From Synergistaceae bacterium (GTDB lineage Bacteria; Synergistota; Synergistia; Synergistales; Aminobacteriaceae), in NCBI GenBank assembly GCA_009776565.1, contig WRNQ01000071.1:223-6972 (forward strand): a stretch of DNA of 6,750 bases. The letters are read 5' to 3'. The position numbers and the translations under genes were made by a program. Positions 1-3,888 of this stretch are shown here, piece after piece (the first letter of the stretch is position 1; every line of letters starts with the position of its first letter). Under the pieces are notes generated by a model, which had not been told where the DNA came from, searched no databases, and worked only from the letters and a program-made list of their open reading frames with translations.

Positions 1-549
1 CTGTTGGTCGTCAAATCTTTTCTTCCCAACAAAATTATGGACAATTCCTGTCTTATCAACGCGGAACTCAATGCGTCCAGCTTTAACTTCCCTGACTGCA
101 TGAGCAATGTCATCTGTTACCGTTCCGGTTTTTGCGCTTGGCATGAGACCGCGAGGTCCTAAAATCTTACCAAGGCGTCCAACCGATTTCATCATTTCCG
201 GGGTTGCGACAACCGCGTCAAAATCCATCCAGCCGCCTTGAATTTTGGCTACCAGGTCATCTCCGCCGGCTATGTCCGCTCCGGCTTCTTCCGCTTCTTT
301 GACTTTCTCGCCGGTTGCAAGGACAAGAACTCTCTTCGTTACTCCGGTTCCATGAGGCAGCGTCACGGTGCTTCTAACCTGCTGATCGGCATGTCTTGGA
401 TCGACCCCAAGGCGAACATGCACTTCCATGCTCTCGTCAAATTTTGCCGTTGCTATTTGTTTGAATACTTCAATAGCTTCTTTTAATCCATAAAGACGAT
501 TTTTATCGACTTTCTCCATCGCCGCTCTGTAACGTTTGCTTCTCTTCAT
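1..549 (-). CDS. rplA: 50S ribosomal protein L1, partial (C-terminus beyond window edge)
   Basis: Ribosomal protein L1 binds 23S rRNA at the mobile L1 stalk, where it helps deacylated tRNA leave the E site; in many bacteria it also represses translation of its own L11-L1 operon. From ATG at 549 the frame stays open to base 1, giving 183 codons. The family is usually about 230 residues, so roughly the last 50 are missing at the window edge, not mutated. Recognisable L1 stretches are the N-terminal [15 protein letters not shown], the segment [20 protein letters not shown], and the hallmark [21 protein letters not shown] followed by [17 protein letters not shown]. The start is supported by a GGGGG Shine-Dalgarno (561-557) seven bases upstream. 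It follows rplK by 57 bases, the usual L11-L1 arrangement. A hairpin directly before the ribosome-binding site is described separately. Confidence 0.97.
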   Translation of the reverse strand, partial: MKRSKRYRAAMEKVDKNRLYGLKEAIEVFKQIATAKFDESMEVHVRLGVDPRHADQQVRSTVTLPHGTGVTKRVLVLATGEKVKEAEEAGADIAGGDDLVAKIQGGWMDFDAVVATPEMMKSVGRLGKILGPRGLMPSAKTGTVTDDIAHAVREVKAGRIEFRVDKTGIVHNFVGKKRFDDQQ

Positions 550-561
550 TTTTATACCCCC

Positions 562-598
562 TGTGGTAATTAGCGGAAAACTTTTAGTTCCTCCCACA
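562..598 (-). promoter_or_regulatory. Hairpin adjoining the rplA ribosome-binding site
   Basis: In the rplK-rplA spacer, TGTGG (598-594) pairs perfectly with CCACA (566-562). The enclosed RNA can form an inner GGAAC/GUU..CC stem with a UAAAA loop, separated from the outer stem by an asymmetric internal loop. The 3' arm ends one base before the GGGGG Shine-Dalgarno of rplA. A structured element with an asymmetric loop just upstream of L1 is what a translational operator could look like, since L1 autoregulation through an rRNA-mimicking mRNA site is known. I could not match it to the L1 consensus, so that role is inference. Confidence 0.35.
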
Positions 599-606
599 AA
601 ATTTGA

Positions 607-1032
607 TTAATTCTGGATATCTATTCCCATTGAACGGGCAGTGCCTTCTATCATTCTCATTGCAGCTTCGAGGTCATTTGCATTTAAATCTACTCTCTTT
701 AGCTCTGCTATCTCCCTTATTTTGGCTACGGGGACAGCAGCAACTTTATTCTTATTCGGAACGCCGGACGCAGTCTCAATTCCCGCCGCTTTTTTAAGCA
801 AAACGCTTGCCGGAGGTGTTTTGAGTTCAAAAGTAAAGCTGCGATCAGCATAAATTGTTATCACCGCAGGGATAATAAGACCTGCCTGATCAGCTGTACG
901 AGCATTAAACTGCTTCACGAACTCCATGATATTAACGCCATGCTGTCCCAAAGCGGGACCTACAGGGGGAGCAGGAGTAGCCTTACCTGCAGGTAACTGC
1001 AATTTGACTTGTCCTACGACTTTTTTTGCCAT
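607..1032 (-). CDS. rplK: 50S ribosomal protein L11
   Basis: L11 forms the base of the GTPase-associated centre with 23S rRNA and the L10-L7/L12 stalk. It contacts elongation factors, is the thiostrepton-site protein, and is needed for RelA activation in organisms that have it. The 141-residue product has the exact usual family length. The N-terminal domain (about 1-70) has the proline-rich [20 protein letters not shown] and [13 protein letters not shown] motifs; the C-terminal rRNA-binding domain (about 75-141) ends in [13 protein letters not shown] chose ATG at 1032, giving the conserved MAKKVVGQ start, over an in-frame TTG two codons upstream at 1038, which is only four bases from the Shine-Dalgarno. 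The AGGAG (1047-1043) lies ten bases from the ATG and directly follows the nusG stop. rplA follows, so nusG-rplK-rplA is probably one transcript. Confidence 0.98.
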   Translation of the reverse strand: MAKKVVGQVKLQLPAGKATPAPPVGPALGQHGVNIMEFVKQFNARTADQAGLIIPAVITIYADRSFTFELKTPPASVLLKKAAGIETASGVPNKNKVAAVPVAKIREIAELKRVDLNANDLEAAMRMIEGTARSMGIDIQN

Positions 1033-1048
1033 AACCAAAAATCTCCTC

Positions 1049-1597
1049 TCACAACTTCTCTAAACTTAGAAAATCAGCTTCAACAACTGTTTCACGACCA
1101 AAAACACTAACTGTAAATTTCACTTTTCCTTTTTCAGGGTTTACTTCAATGACAGGACCTACCTGTCCTTCAAACGGACCTTCCTTAACTTTAACAGTGT
1201 CGCCCCGATCAATATTCATCTCTATTTTAATTTTCATCTGGTCTTGATCTTTTTCAATTTTACCCAAAATTTCCTTAACTTCTTTTTCAGATAAAGGAAG
1301 AGGGTGAGTACCTGCTCCAACAAAACCAGTTATTCCAGGCGTGTGGCGAACGACATACCAAGACTGCTCGTCAAGACACATTTCAACGAGCACATAACTC
1401 GGATAAAGCTTTCTTGTAATCTTCCGGGTTTTGCCTTCTTTAACCGATAGCCTTTCTTCAATAGGAATAAGAACATTAAAAATGCTATTTTCCATTCCCA
1501 TTGTTGCGATACGTTGTTCTAAATTTGCCTTAACTCTGTTTTCGTAGCCTGAGTAAGTTTGAACAACATACCAATTGCGCGCGCCAGGAACGCTCAT
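1049..1597 (-). CDS. nusG: Transcription termination/antitermination factor NusG
   Basis: NusG is the universal elongation factor that binds the RNA polymerase clamp through its NGN domain and contacts Rho or ribosomal protein S10 through its KOW domain. The 182-residue product matches the family. The NGN domain runs from about residue 8 ([19 protein letters not shown]) through [12 protein letters not shown] and [12 protein letters not shown] to about 100. The linker is Lys/Glu-rich, and the KOW domain (about 130-180) contains [16 protein letters not shown] and [17 protein letters not shown] at 1597 is the only reasonable start, because an in-frame TAG lies immediately upstream. No clear Shine-Dalgarno precedes it. 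It begins six bases after the secE stop, so translation is probably coupled to secE. Its stop is 16 bases before rplK. This is the standard secE-nusG-rplK-rplA order. Confidence 0.98.
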   Translation of the reverse strand: MSVPGARNWYVVQTYSGYENRVKANLEQRIATMGMENSIFNVLIPIEERLSVKEGKTRKITRKLYPSYVLVEMCLDEQSWYVVRHTPGITGFVGAGTHPLPLSEKEVKEILGKIEKDQDQMKIKIEMNIDRGDTVKVKEGPFEGQVGPVIEVNPEKGKVKFTVSVFGRETVVEADFLSLEKL

Positions 1598-1603
1598 CTA
1601 AGG

Positions 1604-1786
1604 TTAACTGAAAACGAGCGAAAAGACACCCGTCAGTGTAAAGTCAATAATCCCAAGGTAGATAGAGACCAATAGCGTAAAGGCAATTACAACAAGAGTT
1701 GAGTACCAGATTTGCTGTTTGCCTGGCCATGTAACTTTCCTTAATTCTGCTCTTGCTTCCCTCAGGAAGGCAAATAAGCGATTCAC
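1604..1786 (-). CDS. secE: Preprotein translocase subunit SecE
   Basis: SecE is the essential small subunit of the SecYEG channel, clamping SecY in the inner membrane. This is the short single-span form typical of non-proteobacteria: a basic amphipathic helix (NRLFAFLREARAELRK), the conserved KVTWP motif, then one transmembrane segment (about IWYSTLVVIAFTLLVSIYLGII) and a short tail. Two GTG starts are possible. The one at 1798 gives 64 residues but has only a weak upstream GAG. The one at 1786 gives 60 residues and has a strong GAGGTG (1801-1796) nine bases upstream. I prefer 1786; the 64-residue version from 1798 remains possible. An ATG at 1803 is out of frame. It lies downstream of tRNA-Trp and six bases before nusG, which fits its identity independently of sequence. 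Confidence 0.93.
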   Translation of the reverse strand: MNRLFAFLREARAELRKVTWPGKQQIWYSTLVVIAFTLLVSIYLGIIDFTLTGVFSLVFS

Positions 1787-1820
1787 TTTTTGTCGCACCT
1801 CATCTCGTTTTATAAAGTCA

Positions 1821-1850
1821 GTAATTACAAAGAAAAACCGGTAATTACAA
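1821..1850. repeat. Two identical GTAATTAC(AA) palindromic boxes, exactly 20 bp apart
   Basis: The 10-mer gtaattacaa occurs at 1821-1830 and again at 1841-1850. Each contains the perfect 8-bp palindrome GTAATTAC, and the 20-bp period puts the two on the same face of the helix. They lie between tRNA-Trp and secE. Read on the minus strand, the box at 1850-1841 also contains TGTAAT, a five-of-six match to a -10 hexamer, with TTTAGT 17 bases upstream. The pair could therefore be an operator and promoter region for secE-nusG. This is seen in the sequence but the function is inferred. Confidence 0.4.
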
Positions 1851-1883
1851 TACTATCTTTCCGGTGACTAAATTTTTTTAAAA

Positions 1884-1959
1884 TGGCAGGCCCAGCAGGA
1901 CTCGAACCTGCAACCCCCGGTTTTGGAGACCAGTGCTCTACCAATTGAGCCATGGACCT
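1884..1959 (-). tRNA. tRNA-Trp (anticodon CCA)
   Basis: The full cloverleaf folds by hand. The acceptor stem AGGTCCA pairs with TGGGCCT with one G-U pair, the D stem is GCTC/GAGC, and the anticodon stem CTGGT/ACCGG encloses the loop CTCCAAA with anticodon CCA (1926-1924). The T arm is GCAGG-TTCGAGT-CCTGC, the discriminator is G, and the 3' CCA is encoded. It reads UGG. It sits 22 bases after the rpmG stop and about 100 bases before secE. A tRNA-Trp between rpmG and secE is a common arrangement in several phyla, and the two protein genes are probably co-transcribed with it and released by tRNA processing. Confidence 0.97.
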
Positions 1960-1981
1960 ACAAACGAAAGATTATTTTATA

Positions 1982-2131
1982 CTATTTTGTTTCCTTATGC
2001 AATACGGATTCACGACAGAATTTACAAAATTTTTTAATCTCCAGTTTCTTGCTCTGTTTCTTTTTATTAACCGTAGTAACATAATTTCTATTCTTGCACT
2101 TTGTGCAGGAAAGTCCAACTATATCCGCCAT
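1982..2131 (-). CDS. rpmG: 50S ribosomal protein L33
   Basis: L33 is a small 50S subunit protein near the E site. The 49-residue product (MADIVGLSCTKCKNRNYVTT ... KKFCKFCRESVLHKETK) has the family length and the two CxxC pairs (CTKC at 9-12 and CKFC at 36-39) of the zinc-binding form, as opposed to the cysteine-free paralogue some bacteria use under zinc limitation. ATG at 2131 is chosen because GGGGGA (2144-2139) lies seven bases upstream and because it gives the expected L33 N-terminus. The reading frame happens to stay open about 70 codons further upstream through the inverted-repeat element, back to a TTG at 2341; that extension has no L33 character and should not be annotated as part of the protein. 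It heads the rpmG-trnW-secE-nusG-rplKA run. Confidence 0.95.
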   Translation of the reverse strand: MADIVGLSCTKCKNRNYVTTVNKKKQSKKLEIKKFCKFCRESVLHKETK

Positions 2132-2161
2132 ATTTGCGTCCCCCAATTCTGTATCAATTAC

Positions 2162-2191
2162 ACTATAGCGCCTTTTTATACCAATTTGATA
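2162..2191 (-). promoter_or_regulatory. Possible rpmG promoter region at the end of the inverted-repeat element
   Basis: TATAGT (2167-2162) is a five-of-six -10 match about 30 bases before the rpmG start, preceded by GGCGC, as in front of alaS. No good -35 stands 17-18 bases upstream. An alternative is an extended -10, TGG-TATAAA (2183-2175), formed by the last bases of the terminal inverted repeat reading outward towards rpmG. A promoter is expected here because a terminator lies upstream, but the exact elements are uncertain. Confidence 0.4.
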
Positions 2192-2351
2192 TCGAACGTA
2201 GGCGGGCGCATATTCTGCGACCCGCAGCGCAGAGAGACCGACGTCGAGCAAGGGAAGCTGAAACAACGTAAACAGAAAGCCAGCGAGGTACGAGCTGTGC
2301 GAATCGCTTAGTTTCTCCACCAAAGCATACGTTTGATGCAAATTGGTATAA
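2176..2351. mobile_element. MITE-like 176-bp element with terminal inverted repeats
   Basis: The 13-mer ttataccaatttg (2176-2188) recurs as its exact reverse complement, caaattggtataa (2339-2351). The arms extend imperfectly inward to about 24-25 bp, ending in AACGTA/TACGTT (2195-2200 and 2328-2333). The interior is about 53% G+C, clearly above the flanks, and holds hairpins such as CTGCG-ACC-CGCAG (2215-2227) and the palindrome CGACGTCG (2239-2246). No transposase is encoded, and no convincing target-site duplication beyond a possible TA is visible. Size, terminal repeats and composition fit a non-autonomous miniature element. It lies exactly between the tRNA terminator and the rpmG upstream region. 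Alternatives are a structured RNA or a single-copy chance repeat. Several overlapping frames stay open across it but none looks like a gene. Confidence 0.6.
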
Positions 2352-2357
2352 CTGTAT

Positions 2358-2388
2358 AAAAAACCCGGAAAAGGCTTCCCCCTCCAGG
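2358..2388 (-). terminator. Rho-independent terminator of the Thr-Tyr-Thr tRNA operon
   Basis: Twelve bases after the last tRNA, CCTGGAGGGGG (2388-2378) pairs over 11 positions, including four G-U pairs, with CCTTTTCCGGG (2374-2364) across an AAG loop, and is followed directly by six T residues (2363-2358). It separates the tRNA transcript from rpmG, which implies that rpmG needs its own promoter. Confidence 0.8.
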
Positions 2389-2399
2389 CTCAATATCAA

Positions 2400-2475
2400 T
2401 GGAGCCGACTTCCGGATTCGAACCGGAGACCCCATCCTTACCATGGATGTGCTCTACCTGCTGAGCTAAGTCGGC
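2400..2475 (-). tRNA. tRNA-Thr (anticodon GGU)
   Basis: The cloverleaf is complete. The acceptor stem GCCGACT pairs with AGTCGGC, the D stem is GCTC/GAGC, and the anticodon stem CATCC/GGATG encloses the loop ATGGTAA with anticodon GGU. The T arm is CCGG-TTCGAAT-CCGG, the discriminator is U, and the 3' CCA is encoded. It reads ACC and ACU. It lies nine bases after tRNA-Tyr and is the last gene before the terminator. In the E. coli order this position is thrT, normally followed by an EF-Tu gene, which is absent here. Confidence 0.96.
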
Positions 2476-2484
2476 TGAAAAATT

Positions 2485-2570
<86 letters not shown>

Positions 2571-2604
2571 TCTTCAACAATTTACGCCGTTTTAACTCAT
2601 AAAA

Positions 2605-2680
2605 TGGAGCCGGCGATCCGATTTGAACGGACGACCTGCTGATTACAAGTCAGCTGCTCTACCGACTGAGCTACACCGGC
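2605..2680 (-). tRNA. tRNA-Thr (anticodon UGU)
   Basis: The acceptor stem GCCGGTG pairs with CGCCGGC with one G-U pair. The D stem is GCTC/GAGC, and the anticodon stem GCTGA/TCAGC encloses CTTGTAA with anticodon UGU. A normal T arm with TTCAAAT loop follows, the discriminator is U, and CCA is encoded. It reads ACA and ACG by wobble. It is the first gene of the tRNA operon, seven or so bases from the predicted transcription start, and together with the GGU isoacceptor covers the threonine codons except strict ACG reading. Confidence 0.96.
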
Positions 2681-2693
2681 TCAACAAATAGCC

Positions 2694-2721
2694 ATTATAC
2701 ATATATTTTAATTTTTTACAA
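2694..2721 (-). promoter_or_regulatory. Sigma70-type promoter of the tRNA operon
   Basis: A consensus -10 TATAAT (2699-2694) is preceded by -35 TTGTAA (2721-2716) with a 16-bp, very AT-rich spacer. Transcription should start near 2687, a few bases before tRNA-Thr(UGU). This is the best-looking promoter in the window, as expected for stable RNA genes. Confidence 0.8.
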
Positions 2722-2764
2722 GACCTTTTTTGCTCTGTTATTAAACTGAAAATTTAATCAAAGA

Positions 2765-3382
2765 TTAATCATAAAGATGACGCGCTTCACATACAGCGGT
2801 AATCCCCCACGCAAAAAGCGCGGCGCCAATCATGAAAGTTGCACCTATAACTGTTGCGAAAGGACGCGCCAGCAAGATTAAAGCAAAAAACAATGAAATG
2901 ATTCCTGTAATAAGAAGAACGCGCCATTTGGCTACACCCGCGCACTTTAACTGGAATGAAGCTGTTGTTCTCATGACCCCATCGAATATAGCCCAGAAAG
3001 CAACCATTAAAGGCGCGGAAAGAGATGTAACCCCAAGGTTAGCTATTAAAATAAACCCCAAAATTATCTCAAATAAACCTTGAGGCATAAACCAATTGGG
3101 GTGACCAACAGAATCATTTGCATGTAAACGATATGCAAAAATATGGGCAATCCCGCAAATAATAAGACCTGCGCCAACAAATATAACAATAGAAAGAATT
3201 GCTTTTTCCGAACGAAACATTGAATAAATACCTAGCAATACCATTATTATGCCAGCTATTATGAGGCACCATTGATGGCTTTTTATTTCTTTTGATTTTC
3301 GCTTTATATTATTAATATCAATATTTTTTACTTTTTGTTTCATGTTCTCGATATTAATTTTTTTAAAACTTAATTTGCTCAT
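2765..3382 (-). CDS. HdeD-family (DUF308) six-helix membrane protein
   Basis: A 205-residue integral membrane protein resembling the HdeD/DUF308 family, whose E. coli member is linked to acid resistance at high cell density; the biochemical function is not established. Six hydrophobic segments are visible at about residues 38-55, 61-84, 98-116, 121-143, 153-171 and 175-198. They form three helix pairs with family-like features: GIIMVLLGIYSMFRSEKAI, FEIILGFILI, and a late GIISLFFALILLARPFATVIG resembling the first. The first 35 residues are Lys-rich, probably cytoplasmic, and longer than usual; they hold an imperfect duplicate, INIENMKQK (9-17) and IDINNIKRK (21-29). ATG at 3382 has a strong AGGAGGT (3397-3391) eight bases upstream. 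An overlapping ATG at 3387 stops after two codons and is not the start. The gene has its own candidate promoter and looks monocistronic. The family call is good; the function is unknown. Confidence 0.85.
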   Translation of the reverse strand: MSKLSFKKINIENMKQKVKNIDINNIKRKSKEIKSHQWCLIIAGIIMVLLGIYSMFRSEKAILSIVIFVGAGLIICGIAHIFAYRLHANDSVGHPNWFMPQGLFEIILGFILIANLGVTSLSAPLMVAFWAIFDGVMRTTASFQLKCAGVAKWRVLLITGIISLFFALILLARPFATVIGATFMIGAALFAWGITAVCEARHLYD

Positions 3383-3403
3383 TTCATAATACCTCCTGAA
3401 AAT

Positions 3404-3443
3404 GTTTTATAAAACTCTACACCATAAAAGCTAATTTGGTCAA
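3404..3443 (-). promoter_or_regulatory. Promoter and 12-bp palindrome upstream of the HdeD-like gene
   Basis: TTGACC (3443-3438), five of six to the -35 consensus, is followed after 18 bp by TAGAGT (3419-3414), four of six to the -10. The perfect palindrome GTTTTATAAAAC (3404-3415) overlaps the end of the -10 and the likely start site, a position suited to a repressor operator. The promoter is moderately convincing. The operator role is inference from position and symmetry only. Confidence 0.55.
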
Positions 3444-3459
3444 GTTATTTTAATAATTA

Positions 3460-3475
3460 GTTTTTGCATAAAAAC
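3460..3475 (-). terminator. Weak hairpin after ruvX, possible terminator
   Basis: GTTTTT-ATGC-AAAAAC forms a perfect six-pair stem with a four-base loop about 11 bases after the ruvX stop. It is A/T-only apart from one pair, and the following bases TAATTATT are not a clean U-tract. It could end the alaS-ruvX transcript but is a poor match to a rho-independent terminator. Confidence 0.25.
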
Positions 3476-3486
3476 AAAAAGTTTTA

Positions 3487-3888
3487 TTATTTTTCAAGCC
3501 AACTCTGTAGTATTACAACTGCTGCAAGTTTGTCAATATTCTGCTTGCGCTTGCTTCTTGACATATCTGCTTCCAGCAAAACCCGCTCCGCTATTGTGGT
3601 AGTAAATCTCTCATCCCAGGTTTCAATTTTTATTTCAGGATAAGAAGACTGAATTTCCTCCGCTATACGCAAAACCCTCTCCGCTTCAATTCCTTTCTCA
3701 CCGGTAGTTCTGACAGGCAATCCTAAGAGCAAAGTGTTTGGTTTATATTTTTTAATACAATCATCAAGAGAAGACTTCCAATCGCTATCCGCGCGCCAAA
3801 CCCCAATTCCCTGAGCAAATAACCCAAGCGGATCGCTAACCGCAACCCCAATTCTGACGCTTCCGATATCAAGGGCAAGAGTTCTCAT
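3487..3888 (-). CDS. ruvX: RuvX/YqgF family RNase H-fold putative endonuclease
   Basis: RuvX (YqgF) is a conserved RNase H-fold protein variously described as a Holliday junction resolvase homologue and as acting in 16S rRNA 5'-end processing; its main role differs between reports. The 133-residue product has the family length and all three motif blocks: LALDIGSVRIGVAVSDP with D7, TLLLGLPVRTTGEKG at about 52-66, WDERFTT with E93, and NIDKLAAVVILQSWLE with D119. D7, E93 and D119 are the expected metal-binding acidic residues, so it appears intact. Its ATG overlaps the alaS stop as ATGA (3888-3885), and no Shine-Dalgarno is visible, so translation is probably coupled to alaS. alaS-ruvX adjacency is known in other bacteria. 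Confidence 0.94.
   Translation of the reverse strand: MRTLALDIGSVRIGVAVSDPLGLFAQGIGVWRADSDWKSSLDDCIKKYKPNTLLLGLPVRTTGEKGIEAERVLRIAEEIQSSYPEIKIETWDERFTTTIAERVLLEADMSRSKRKQNIDKLAAVVILQSWLEK

Noticed and set aside
1799..1883. Terminator after tRNA-Trp from ACCGG...CCGGT followed by TTTTT
   Set aside because: Only five base pairs with a 19-base loop; it is unlikely to terminate transcription and secE-nusG are expected downstream in the same unit.
1952..2311. Plus-strand 119-codon open frame
   Set aside because: It is antisense to tRNA-Trp and rpmG and crosses the repeat element; no recognisable domain or ribosome-binding site.
2132..2341. N-terminal extension of about 70 codons in frame with rpmG, from a TTG at 2341
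   Set aside because: It runs through the inverted-repeat element, has no L33 similarity and would triple the protein; the ATG at 2131 has its own Shine-Dalgarno and gives the normal 49-residue L33.
2163..2444. Minus-strand 93-codon open frame over tRNA-Thr, the terminator and the repeat element
   Set aside because: It starts inside a tRNA, crosses a terminator, and its Arg/Cys-rich product looks like translated repeat DNA.
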